From Ralstonia thomasii (GTDB lineage Bacteria > Pseudomonadota > Gammaproteobacteria > Burkholderiales > Burkholderiaceae): a stretch of 64,000 bases of DNA. The notes below the pieces were generated by a model. That model saw only the letters and a program-made list of their open reading frames with translations. It had not been told where the DNA came from and searched no databases. This document shows, in pieces, positions 53,128 through 61,542 of the stretch (its first letter is position 1; each line of letters begins with the position of its first letter). Location: the NCBI RefSeq assembly GCF_958405895.1, contig NZ_CATZAR010000002.1. The stretch is one strand, 5' to 3'. A program made the translations under genes and the position numbers.

Positions 53128-53152
53128 TCACTGCCCCAACGGGCTGCTCTGC

Positions 53153-53950
53153 TTACTGGATCTTCGCTTTTTCGCGCAGGTCTTTCAGCATCGCCTGGAA
53201 CTTGCTGCGTTGCCAGTTCTGGTCGCCCATCATCATCTCGAGCAGTTGCGGCTTGACCTCTTCGTACGACGGGATCTTGGCGTCGCGCGTGTCGTCCAGG
53301 CGGATCACGTGCCAGCCGAATTGCGTCTTGACCGGCGTCTGGGTGATCTGCCCCTTCTTCAGGCCGGTGAGAGCGGCCGAGAATTCCGGCACGTAGGTGC
53401 CCGGGTTCGCCCAGTCCAGATCGCCGCCGTTGGCGCCCGATCCCTTGTCCTTCGATTGCGCCTTGGCGATGTCTTCAAACTTGGCGCCGGCCTTGAGCTT
53501 GGCGATGATGGCCTTCGCGTCGGCTTCCTTGTCCACCAGGATGTGGTGGGCGTGGTATTCCTTGCCGTTGCCGAACTGCGCCTTGATCTTGTCGTACTGC
53601 TTGTGCAGTTCGTCTTCGGTGGCAGGGCTGTTCTTGACGTAGTCTTCGAACTCGGCGGCCACGAGCACATTCAGGCGCGCAGCAGCGAGTTGTTCCTGAA
53701 TGTCGTCACGCTCCAGCAGACCGCGTTTGGCCGCGTCCTGCTCGATCAGTTCACGGTCGACCAGCATGTCGCGGGCCCTGGCGCGCAGCTCGGGCGATTC
53801 GGGCTGGCCCGACTTCTTGATCAGCGCGTCCACCTTGGCGCTCGGGATGGCTTTGCCGTTGACCACCGCGGCGTTTTGCGCCATCGCGGGAGCAACGGTC
53901 GCAGCAAGGGCAGCAGCCAGCAGGCTGGCAGTGAGGCTGGAAATCTTCAT
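53153..53950 (-). CDS. Periplasmic parvulin-type peptidyl-prolyl isomerase
   Basis: The 265-aa protein has a signal peptide (cleavage near PAMAQ, about residue 25), a helical N-terminal segment of the SurA type, and one PpiC domain (about residues 130-225, with YHAHHILVDKEADAKAI and KTQFGWHVIRLDD). This matches the PrsA/Par-like secreted isomerases common in Burkholderiales. It would assist folding of exported proteins. It follows bolA on the same strand after 42 bases; the terminator at 53103 closes the unit. Confidence 0.92.
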   Translation of the reverse strand: MKISSLTASLLAAALAATVAPAMAQNAAVVNGKAIPSAKVDALIKKSGQPESPELRARARDMLVDRELIEQDAAKRGLLERDDIQEQLAAARLNVLVAAEFEDYVKNSPATEDELHKQYDKIKAQFGNGKEYHAHHILVDKEADAKAIIAKLKAGAKFEDIAKAQSKDKGSGANGGDLDWANPGTYVPEFSAALTGLKKGQITQTPVKTQFGWHVIRLDDTRDAKIPSYEEVKPQLLEMMMGDQNWQRSKFQAMLKDLREKAKIQ

Positions 53951-53992
53951 GGGATTGCGTTCGAGGGAAGGACGAGTGAGCGTGGAATGCGC

Positions 53993-54265
53993 TTACGTGT
54001 TTTCTTCGGGAGTGACCGCGCGGATCGCCAGCGCATGGATTGCCGCCGGCCACAGCGTGTGCAGCGCATCATACACCATGCGATGACGGGCCAAACGGTT
54101 CTTGCCGGCAAAGGTCGCGCTGACGATTTCGACGTTGTAATGCCCGCCGCCGGAGGCTGCGCCGGCGTGCCCGGCGTGCTTGGCGCTGTCGTCTTCAACG
54201 ACCAGTTGGACAGGCTGGAAGGCCTCGCGCAGGAGGCGTTCAATTTCTTGCGGATCTGCGGCCAT
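53993..54265 (-). CDS. BolA-family protein
   Basis: The 90-aa protein shows the BolA/IbaG fold: an N-terminal helix (EIERLLREAF), GGGHYNVEIVSATFAGKNRLARH with the conserved His before the loop, and the final helix HALAIRA. BolA proteins bind monothiol glutaredoxins with a [2Fe-2S] cluster and take part in iron-sulphur trafficking or regulation. The ATG overlaps the yciB stop by one base (TGATG), so the two are coupled. Confidence 0.92.
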   Translation of the reverse strand: MAADPQEIERLLREAFQPVQLVVEDDSAKHAGHAGAASGGGHYNVEIVSATFAGKNRLARHRMVYDALHTLWPAAIHALAIRAVTPEENT

Positions 54266-54837
54266 CAGCGGTCGTCTCCGATGTTGGCATCGTTGGCCGC
54301 GTTGGCCGGGCGCTCCTGCATGTGGCGCGCCAGCCAGACACTCTGCGCAAGGATGAATACCACCATCAGGCCCATCGATCCGAACAGCTTGAAGTTGACC
54401 CACACGTCGGTGTCGAAGTTGTAGGCCACATAAAGGTTCAGGCAGCCCATGACCAGGAAGAACAGCGCCCACACCAGGTTCAGGCGGCCCCACATCGTTT
54501 CGGGCAGCGATACCTGCTGCTCCATCATGGCGCGGATGAGGTTCTTGCGAACGACCACCACGCTGCCCAACAGCACAACGCCAAACAGCCAATAGAGCAC
54601 CGTCGGCTTCCACTTGATGAAGGTTTCGTTGTGGAAGATAAGCGTTGCGCCGCCAAACACCCCGATGATGAGCAGCGACAGCCACTGCATGGCGTCGACC
54701 TTGCGGTGCTTGAACCACACCCAGGCGATCTGCAGCACGGTGGCGACCATCGCGACGGTGGTCGCCACATAAATACCGGCGACCTTGAAGGCAGCAAAGA
54801 ACAGGATGACCGGGAACAGATCGAACAGGAATTTCAT
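54265..54837 (-). CDS. yciB: Intracellular septation protein A (YciB)
   Basis: The 190-aa inner-membrane protein has five to six helices and the family opening MKFLFDLFPVILFFAAFKVA, plus WKPTVLYWLFG and the ETMWGRLNLVWALFF stretch. YciB affects envelope integrity and division and interacts with elongation and division proteins in E. coli. It is followed by bolA and the parvulin gene, giving the arrangement yciB-bolA-ppiC seen in related species. The start is fixed by the conserved N terminus. Confidence 0.95.
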   Translation of the reverse strand: MKFLFDLFPVILFFAAFKVAGIYVATTVAMVATVLQIAWVWFKHRKVDAMQWLSLLIIGVFGGATLIFHNETFIKWKPTVLYWLFGVVLLGSVVVVRKNLIRAMMEQQVSLPETMWGRLNLVWALFFLVMGCLNLYVAYNFDTDVWVNFKLFGSMGLMVVFILAQSVWLARHMQERPANAANDANIGDDR

Positions 54838-54885
54838 GCGGGAACGCGCTTGTGCGGGCCTATACGGACGATGATTAGGGAAAGA

Positions 54886-55272
54886 TCAATCGCCGAATTT
54901 TAGCGCAGCCGAGTTGATGCAATACCGCAGGCCAGTGGGCGCGGGGCCATCCTCGAACACGTGGCCGAGGTGCGCGCCACAATTCTTGCACTGCACTTCG
55001 ATGCGCAGCATGCCGTGCGAGCGGTCCGTCTTCTCGTCGATCACCTCGCCGTTGATGGGCTGGAAATAGCTCGGCCAGCCGCAGCCCGCATCGAACTTGG
55101 TCGACGATTCAAACAGCGGCGTGCCGCAGCAGACGCAGTTGTAGACGCCGCGATCCCAGTGGTCCCAGTACTTGCCGGTGAAGGGGCGCTCAGTGGCCGC
55201 TTCCCGGGTGACACGGTATTCGATGTCGGAGAGTTGGTCGCGCCATTCGGCGTCGGATTTCTTGACGGTCAT
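54886..55272 (-). CDS. msrB: Peptide-methionine (R)-S-oxide reductase
   Basis: This 128-aa enzyme reduces the R epimer of methionine sulphoxide in proteins. The zinc site CVCCG (Cys46, Cys49) and CKNCG (Cys95, Cys98), the GCGWPSY loop with Cys64, and the catalytic Cys118 in RYCIN are all present. The ATG at 55272 gives the family N terminus; a longer frame exists without support. It is upstream of yciB by 48 bases on the same strand. Confidence 0.96.
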   Translation of the reverse strand: MTVKKSDAEWRDQLSDIEYRVTREAATERPFTGKYWDHWDRGVYNCVCCGTPLFESSTKFDAGCGWPSYFQPINGEVIDEKTDRSHGMLRIEVQCKNCGAHLGHVFEDGPAPTGLRYCINSAALKFGD

Positions 55273-55429
55273 GGTGATGAGACTCCTTGTTGGATTCGGC
55301 AACCGCGGGATGGAGCGATCGAGCGGCTGACGTTGTTTTGTCGTGCGGCAGCGGCAATCCTGACAGGCGCGGATTAGAGCACGGCGTCAGTTCCGGTGCA
55401 TCACGCGCCCCGCATGTCGGCATGCCGGC

Positions 55430-57019
55430 TCACGACGAGCAGCTCACTTCCAATGACGATGCCCAGTCCGGCGCGGGCTGCGCGTAGTGCTCGAAGCCGG
55501 GGTGGTCGTCAAACGGGCGGGCCAGCACGGCGCGCAGGTTTTCGACTTCGGAGAAATCCTTTTCCTTGGCGCGGCGGATGGCGATTTCAGCCAGGTGGTT
55601 ACGCAGCACGTATTTCGGGTTGACGCGCTGCATGGCGGCTGCGCGTTCGTCGTCGGATTGCGGTTCGGCCTGCAAGCGCTGCCGATAAGCGGCAAGCCAT
55701 ACGTCTGCGGCTGCACGGTCGAAGAAGAAATCGCGCACGGTGCGCGCTTCTGCCGCAGCCGGCGTGTCGTCGCGGCGTACGTCGGCGAGGTGGCGGAAGA
55801 ACAACGTGTAATCGGCACGCTGGTTGTGCAGGAGCTTGAACAGATCGCCGAAGAGCGCCTCGTCTGCGTCCTGTGCGGTGGAGAGGCCGAGCTTGGCGCG
55901 ATAACGTGCGTAGAACGCCGCGCCGTAGACGTCGCGGTAGGTCAGTAATACGTTTTGCGCGGCATCGATGGCGGGTTGAGCCTGCGCTTCGTCGCTCAAA
56001 TTGACGAAAACGTCGGGATCTTCGCCGAACAACGGCAGCAACGCCTGCGCGAGGCAGAACAGGTTCCAGTAGCCGATCTGCGGCTGCTGCGCATAGGCGT
56101 AACGGCCGCCGGTGTCCGAGTGGTTGCAGATGTGGTTGGCGTCAAAGCCGTCCAGGAAGCCGAACGGGCCGTAGTCGAGCGTGAGGCCAAGAATCGACAT
56201 GTTGTCTGTGTTCATCACGCCGTGGCAGAAGCCAACGGCTTGCCAGTCGGCCATCAGTTCAGCGGTGCGGCGGGCGAGTTCGCGCAGCAGCGCGAGATAC
56301 GGTTGCGGCTCGCTGCGGCTGGCGGGGTAGAAGCGGTCGATGACGTAATCGGCGAGTGCACGAAGCTGGGGCAGCTGTTCGCTGGCCGCAAAGTGTTCGA
56401 AATGACCGAAGCGCACGAACGACGGCGCGAGGCGCGTAACGACGGCAGCGGTTTCGATCTCTTCGCGGCGCACGGGGGCGTCAGCGCCGGTCACGCACAG
56501 GGCGCGCGTGGTCGGAATGCCGAGGCCTGCCATGGCTTCCGAGCAGAGGAATTCCCGAATGGACGATCGCAGCACGGCGCGCCCGTCGCCCATGCGCGAA
56601 TACGGCGTACGGCCGGCACCTTTGAGCTGGACTTCGTAGGGGCCGTCGGCGGTCTGGAATTCCGCCAGCAGCAGCGCACGGCCATCGCCCAACTGGCCTG
56701 CCCACACGCCGAACTGGTGGCCTGAGTAGACAGTGGCGAGCGGGTCGCTCCAGGTGGCGACGGCGTTACCGGTGAATACGGCCAGCCCCGCAGCGGTGTC
56801 GAGTTCGGCGCGCGTGATGCCGAGCGACGCTGCGGCATCTGGCGAGAACCCGACCAGATACGGTTCGCCAATCGCTCCCGAAGGCATGGGCATCGGGGGC
56901 AGGCGTGTAAGAAAGCGTTCGCCCAGTGCCGAGAAACCGGGGGCTGCTGCGGGGCGGCCAGGCCAGTCGAAGGGGCTCGCAAGGGAATCGTCAGGCAAGG
57001 CGGCGGGGGAGGCAGTCAT
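55430..57019 (-). CDS. selO: Protein adenylyltransferase SelO (YdiU family)
   Basis: The 529-aa pseudokinase-fold enzyme transfers AMP to Ser, Thr or Tyr of target proteins. Typical stretches are YSGHQFGVWAGQLGDGRA, EVQLKGAGRTPYSRMGDGRAVLRSS and GFCHGVMNTDNMSILG with the metal-binding Asn/Asp, then the YGPFGFLD segment. In eukaryotic SelO a selenocysteine lies three residues from the end; here it is Cys527 in CSS, the standard bacterial form. The ATG at 57019 gives a proper start; the 66 upstream codons are not similar to the family. Confidence 0.95.
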   Translation of the reverse strand: MTASPAALPDDSLASPFDWPGRPAAAPGFSALGERFLTRLPPMPMPSGAIGEPYLVGFSPDAAASLGITRAELDTAAGLAVFTGNAVATWSDPLATVYSGHQFGVWAGQLGDGRALLLAEFQTADGPYEVQLKGAGRTPYSRMGDGRAVLRSSIREFLCSEAMAGLGIPTTRALCVTGADAPVRREEIETAAVVTRLAPSFVRFGHFEHFAASEQLPQLRALADYVIDRFYPASRSEPQPYLALLRELARRTAELMADWQAVGFCHGVMNTDNMSILGLTLDYGPFGFLDGFDANHICNHSDTGGRYAYAQQPQIGYWNLFCLAQALLPLFGEDPDVFVNLSDEAQAQPAIDAAQNVLLTYRDVYGAAFYARYRAKLGLSTAQDADEALFGDLFKLLHNQRADYTLFFRHLADVRRDDTPAAAEARTVRDFFFDRAAADVWLAAYRQRLQAEPQSDDERAAAMQRVNPKYVLRNHLAEIAIRRAKEKDFSEVENLRAVLARPFDDHPGFEHYAQPAPDWASSLEVSCSS

Positions 57020-57143
57020 GGGATGGGGCGGCCGGGCAGGGGGCGGATAACACAGGAAACGGCGCAAAAACAGTGCCGAATCCTCAAATGTTGTGCGCTT
57101 TGCAGCGCAGCAAAATGCGCTCTGCGTAGGGGAAAACGCCATG

Positions 57144-57173
57144 TTGAGACGCAGCAACGCTATCGCGTATTGT
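57144..57173 (+). promoter_or_regulatory. Candidate promoter for the acyl-CoA synthetase gene
   Basis: TTGAGA (57144-57149) and TATTGT (57168-57173) are separated by 18 bases, an acceptable sigma-70 match. It would give a leader of about 190 bases that includes the hairpin at 57198. Weak support. Confidence 0.3.
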
Positions 57174-57197
57174 ACTTGCGAGTAAAAAAAGCTGCAG

Positions 57198-57237
57198 CCT
57201 GCGAACCCTTGCACCACAACGATTCGCAGGATTTTTC
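57198..57237 (+). terminator. Hairpin with T-run in the acyl-CoA synthetase leader
   Basis: CCTGCGAA (57198-57205) pairs perfectly with 57223-57230 around a 17-base loop and is followed by ATTTTTC. It looks like an intrinsic terminator placed between the candidate promoter and the gene, so it may attenuate transcription or close an unseen small transcript. Confidence 0.45.
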
Positions 57238-57311
57238 AGATGGCCGGGTAAACATGGGGGCCGATGTGGCAGCGCACAACAATATCCCGTTGACGTGCTT
57301 GACGATCACGG

Positions 57312-57343
57312 GAACAATCGGCCAAAAAATAGAACGGTTGTTC
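57312..57343 (+). promoter_or_regulatory. Candidate repressor site before the acyl-CoA synthetase gene
   Basis: GAACAA at 57312-57317 and TTGTTC at 57338-57343 are inverted copies; a closer dyad GAAC-N4-GTTC is at 57332-57343. It ends 20 bases before the ATG, a position expected for a TetR-type fatty-acid repressor. No such regulator gene is in the window. Confidence 0.35.
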
Positions 57344-57363
57344 AGTTTTTTCTAGGAGACACC

Positions 57364-58992
57364 ATGGCCCTGATGGGACAAATGATGAGCGCTCCGTTGC
57401 TCATCTCGACCATCATCGAACATGCAGCGCGCAATTCCGGTTCGACTGAAGTCGTGTCGCGCCGTGTCGAGGGCGATATCCATCGCACCACGTACCGGCA
57501 CGTGCGAGACCGTTCCAAGCAACTGGCGAATGCGCTGGCCGCACTGGGCGTGCAGCCCGGCGAACGCGTCGGTACGCTGGCCTGGAACGGCTATCGCCAT
57601 CTTGAAATCTATTACGGCGTCTCCGGTTCGGGCTCGGTGTGCCACACCATCAACCCGCGGCTGTTTCCTGACCAGATCGCCTACATCGTCAATCACGCAG
57701 ACGATCAGTACGTTTTCTTCGACCTGACGTTCGTGCCGCTCATCGAGGGCATCGCCCCGCACTGCCCGAACGTGAAGGGCTGGGTGGCGATGACCGATCG
57801 CGCGCACATGCCCACTTCCAGCGTGCCGATGCTCTGCTACGAAGAGCTGCTGGACGCGCAGAGCGCCGACTACACCTGGCCGCAGTTCGACGAGAACACC
57901 GCAGCAGGCCTGTGCTACACGTCGGGCACTACGGGCAACCCGAAGGGCGCGTTGTACTCGCATCGATCCACAGTGCTGCATTCGTATGCGTCTGCATTGC
58001 CCGATGCGCTCGGGTGCTCGGCGCAGGACGTGATTCTGCCGGTGGTGCCGATGTTCCACGTCAACGCGTGGGGGCTGCCGTATTCGGTGCCGCTGGTGGG
58101 CGCCAAGCTCGTCTTCCCGGGGCCGAAACTGGATGGCGCTTCGCTGTTCGAACTGTTCGAGCAGGAGAAGGTCACGTTCTCCGCCGGCGTGCCGACGGTA
58201 TGGCTGGGCCTGCTGCAACACGTGCAGGCCAACAAGCTGAAATTCTCGACGTTCCGCAAGACCGTGATTGGCGGCTCGGCTGCGCCGCCGGCCATGATCC
58301 GTACGCTCAAAGAACTGGACGTCGAAGTCATCCACGCGTGGGGCATGACGGAAATGTCCCCGCTGGGCACCACGTGCAAGCTGATGGGCAAGCATGCCGA
58401 CCTGCCGGACGAGGCCAAGCAGCATGTGCTCGAACGTCAGGGCCGCGCCATCTACGGCGTCGAGATGAAGATCGTCGATGCCGAGGGCCACGAACTGCCG
58501 TGGGACGGCAAGGCTTTCGGCGATCTCTACGTGCGCGGGCCTTGGACCATTCAGAGCTATTACCGCAACGAAGTGTCGCCGCTGGTTGATGGCTGGTTCC
58601 CGACGGGGGACGTGGCCAATATCGATGCCGATGGCTACATGCAGATCACAGATCGGAGCAAGGACGTGATCAAGTCGGGCGGTGAGTGGATTTCGTCCAT
58701 CGATGTGGAAAACGTGGCCGCTGCGCACCCCGGCGTGCACATGGCCGCATGCATCTCGTGCCACCACCCGAAGTGGGACGAGCGCCCGTTGCTGGTGGTG
58801 ATGAAGAAGCCAGGTGTGGAACTCACGCGTGAGGAGATGCTCAAGTTCTTCGAAGGCAAGGTTGCCAAATGGTGGATTCCGGATGACGTGGTGTTTGTCA
58901 CCGAAATTCCGCTCACGGCCACCGGCAAGATGCAGAAGCTGAAGCTGCGCGAGCAGTTCAAGGATTATCAGTTCCCCGCTGTACAGGCTTAG
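57364..58992 (+). CDS. Acyl-CoA synthetase (AMP-forming, fatty-acid type)
   Basis: The 542-aa ligase activates a carboxylic acid to its CoA thioester through an acyl-AMP. The ATP-binding P-loop YTSGTTGNPKG (about residues 184-194), the GMTEMSP motif, the GDVANID strand and the C-terminal lysine in LTATGKMQK are present. It resembles medium/long-chain ligases of the AlkK group. AGGAG precedes the ATG. It is followed by a complete Liv-type ABC operon 219 bases away, which may import its substrate. Confidence 0.93.
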   Translation: MALMGQMMSAPLLISTIIEHAARNSGSTEVVSRRVEGDIHRTTYRHVRDRSKQLANALAALGVQPGERVGTLAWNGYRHLEIYYGVSGSGSVCHTINPRLFPDQIAYIVNHADDQYVFFDLTFVPLIEGIAPHCPNVKGWVAMTDRAHMPTSSVPMLCYEELLDAQSADYTWPQFDENTAAGLCYTSGTTGNPKGALYSHRSTVLHSYASALPDALGCSAQDVILPVVPMFHVNAWGLPYSVPLVGAKLVFPGPKLDGASLFELFEQEKVTFSAGVPTVWLGLLQHVQANKLKFSTFRKTVIGGSAAPPAMIRTLKELDVEVIHAWGMTEMSPLGTTCKLMGKHADLPDEAKQHVLERQGRAIYGVEMKIVDAEGHELPWDGKAFGDLYVRGPWTIQSYYRNEVSPLVDGWFPTGDVANIDADGYMQITDRSKDVIKSGGEWISSIDVENVAAAHPGVHMAACISCHHPKWDERPLLVVMKKPGVELTREEMLKFFEGKVAKWWIPDDVVFVTEIPLTATGKMQKLKLREQFKDYQFPAVQA

Positions 58993-59007
58993 CTACATAT
59001 AGAAACC

Positions 59008-59048
59008 GCCGCCCGTGCACGGGGTCACCCCGGCACGAGGACGGCGGA
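59008..59048 (+). repeat. Imperfect stem-loop after the acyl-CoA synthetase gene
   Basis: CCGCCG and CCGTGC at about 59008-59020 can pair with GCACG and CGGCGG at about 59034-59048, with an inner CGGGG/CCCCG stem. No T-run follows. It may be a weak terminator or a processing structure before livK. Confidence 0.4.
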
Positions 59049-59211
59049 CGTAAGACAACCGGATCAGGGCCGGCCGCCGCGCGACGGACACGTCGACGCA
59101 GCGGGATGAAGCCCGGGCGCGTTGCAACCTGGAGACGCAAGCAGCCGCACGCCCACCAGAGGCATGCGGAGAGTGACTCGCCGGCGGCTCCACCACATGA
59201 AGGAGACACGC

Positions 59212-60468
59212 ATGACGAAGTTCCGTCCGTTGGTTGTGGCTGTTGCATGTGTTGCGGCAATCGGTGGGGCAGCTCTGCCCACTGCAGCGTCCGCCGCCGA
59301 AACCGTGAAGATCGCCTGGATCGATCCGTTGTCCGGCCTGATGGGCGCGCTGGGTCAGAACCAGTTGCGCAGCTGGCAGTACATTGCCGATCTCGCCACG
59401 CAGAAGAACTGGGCCGGCGACGGCACGAAGTTCGAAGTGGTGGGCTTCGACAACAAGCTCTCGCCGCAGGAAAGCCTGACGGCGCTCAAGCAGGTGGCTG
59501 ATCAGGGCATCCACTACATCGTGCAGGGCAACGGCTCGAGCGTGGGCATGGCGCTGGAAGACGCCGTGGCCAAGTACAACGAGCGTAATCCGGGTAAGGA
59601 AATCGTCTACCTGAACTACGCTGCGGTGGATCCGGACATGACGAACAGCAAGTGCAATTACTGGCACTTCCGCCTGGACGCCAACTCCGACATGAAGATG
59701 GAAGCGCTGACCAGCTTCCTGGCGAAAGATCCGAAGGTCAAGAAGGTCTACCTGATCAACCAGAACTATTCGTTCGGCCATCAGGTCGCGCGTGCGGCCA
59801 AGGAATACCTCAAGCGCAAGCGTCCAGACATCGAGATCGTGGGTGAAGACCTGCACCCGCTGGCGCAGGTGAAGGACTTCTCGCCGTACGTCTCGAAGAT
59901 CAAGTCGTCGGGTGCCGACACCGTCATCACCGGCAACTGGGGCAGCGACCTGGCACTGCTCATCAAAGCCGGCAAGGATGCAGGCCTGAACGCGAACTTC
60001 TATACGTACTACGCCTCGACCACGGGCGTTCCGACAGCGATGGGCTCCGCAGGGGCAGATCATGTGAAATACGTGGGCTACTGGAACGTCAACAACGACG
60101 GCTACAAGGGCGCCGATATCGTCGAGGGCTACAAGAAGAAGTACAACGACGATTACTACCTCATGGCGTCGTACACCGGCATCGCCATGCTGGCCAAGGC
60201 CATCAAGCAGACGAAGTCGGCCGAGCCTGCCAAGGTGGCCAAGGCCTTCGAAGGCATGAAGGTCGACAGCCTGAACGGCACTTTCGAGATGCGCGCGTCT
60301 GACCACCAGGGCCAGCAGCCGCTCTACATCGCCACCTGGGAAAAAACCAACGGCAAGAACGTCAAGTTCGACCAGGAAAACACCGGCTACGGCTGGAAGA
60401 CCGATGCGGTGCTCGACCAGTACGTCGCGTCGCAGCCGACTTCCTGCCAGATGAAGCGTCCACAGTAA
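59212..60468 (+). CDS. livK: Branched-chain amino-acid-type ABC substrate-binding protein
   Basis: The 418-aa periplasmic protein has a signal peptide (cleavage near ASAAE, about residue 26) and the type I binding fold with TVKIAWIDPLSGLMGALG, WHFRLDANSDMKM and GYKKKYNDDYY. It belongs to the large LivK/AmiC-like family, whose ligands include branched amino acids but also aromatic acids and amides. AAGGAG lies before the ATG. It opens the livKHMGF operon; with the acyl-CoA ligase upstream, a carboxylic acid substrate is possible. Confidence 0.93.
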   Translation: MTKFRPLVVAVACVAAIGGAALPTAASAAETVKIAWIDPLSGLMGALGQNQLRSWQYIADLATQKNWAGDGTKFEVVGFDNKLSPQESLTALKQVADQGIHYIVQGNGSSVGMALEDAVAKYNERNPGKEIVYLNYAAVDPDMTNSKCNYWHFRLDANSDMKMEALTSFLAKDPKVKKVYLINQNYSFGHQVARAAKEYLKRKRPDIEIVGEDLHPLAQVKDFSPYVSKIKSSGADTVITGNWGSDLALLIKAGKDAGLNANFYTYYASTTGVPTAMGSAGADHVKYVGYWNVNNDGYKGADIVEGYKKKYNDDYYLMASYTGIAMLAKAIKQTKSAEPAKVAKAFEGMKVDSLNGTFEMRASDHQGQQPLYIATWEKTNGKNVKFDQENTGYGWKTDAVLDQYVASQPTSCQMKRPQ

Positions 60469-60594
60469 GGCGGCGGGTGGTGTGCCGAAGGGCCGTCCGA
60501 TGCTATCGTGCGGCGATGTTTTAAACGGAGTCCATGGGCCAGCGCATTGATGCGCTCGCCCGTGCTCCGCCGAATCTGCTGGAAGGGCTGCAGC

Positions 60595-61542
60595 GTGGAA
60601 TTTCTAGTCATCAATCTCTTGAACGGCATCAGCTACGGGCTGCTGCTGTTCATGTTGTCTTCGGGCCTGACGCTGATCTTCAGCATGATGGGCGTGCTCA
60701 ATTTTGCACACGCCAGCTTCTACATGCTGGGCGCGTATTTCGCCTATGTCGTCAGCGGCTATCTGGGCTTCTGGACCGCGTTGATCGTGGCGCCGCTGCT
60801 GGTGGGCGCGCTGGGCGCAGTTGTCGAGCGCTTCGGCCTGCGCACGGTGCACCGCTATGGCCACGTGGCCGAACTGCTGTTTACCTTCGGACTGGCCTAT
60901 CTGATTGAAGAAGGCGTGAAGCTGGTGTGGGGCCTGCCCGCCGTGCCGTACCGCGTGCCGGACGCGCTGGATGGCCCGTTGTTCACGCTGTTCACGTCGT
61001 CGTTTCCCAAGTACCGCGCCTTCATGATGCTGGTGTCGCTGCTGATGCTGGTTGGCATTTTTCTGCTGCTCACGCGCACGCGTATCGGGCTCGTCATTCA
61101 AGCTGCGCTTACGCATCCGGACATGGTCGAAGCGCTGGGTCACAACGTACCGCGCGTGTTCATGCTGGTGTTCGGCGGCGGCTGCGCGCTGGCCGGGTTG
61201 GCGGGCGTGATTGGCGGCAACGCGTTCGTGACCGAGCCATCGATGGCGGCAGCGGTCGGCTCCATCGTCTTCGTGGTGGCGGTCGTGGGCGGCATGGGGT
61301 CTCTTGTGGGCGCGTTCGTTGCGTCGCTGCTGATCGGTTGCATCCAGACCTTTGCCGTCACGCTTGATATTTCGGTGACCAGCGTGCTCGGGAAGATCGG
61401 TGTCACGCTCAACCCCGACGTGCCGCTCATCTCGGTCTGGAACCTGACGATTGCGCAAGTCGCACCGGTGCTGCCGTATCTGCTGCTGGTGCTGATGCTG
61501 ATCTTCCGCCCGCGTGGGCTGATGGGTACGCGGGAGAGCTAA
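60595..61542 (+). CDS. livH: Branched-chain amino-acid ABC permease LivH
   Basis: The 315-aa permease starts at a GTG (60595) with GGAAGGG upstream; the protein then opens with the family sequence VEFLVINLLNGISYGLLLFM (GTG read as Met). Eight helices follow, with the GVLNFAHASFYMLGAY and the ALGHNVPRVF segment. It pairs with LivM to form the pore. The 126 bases separating it from livK hold no other gene. The stop is directly followed by the livM ATG. Confidence 0.94.
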   Translation: MEFLVINLLNGISYGLLLFMLSSGLTLIFSMMGVLNFAHASFYMLGAYFAYVVSGYLGFWTALIVAPLLVGALGAVVERFGLRTVHRYGHVAELLFTFGLAYLIEEGVKLVWGLPAVPYRVPDALDGPLFTLFTSSFPKYRAFMMLVSLLMLVGIFLLLTRTRIGLVIQAALTHPDMVEALGHNVPRVFMLVFGGGCALAGLAGVIGGNAFVTEPSMAAAVGSIVFVVAVVGGMGSLVGAFVASLLIGCIQTFAVTLDISVTSVLGKIGVTLNPDVPLISVWNLTIAQVAPVLPYLLLVLMLIFRPRGLMGTRES

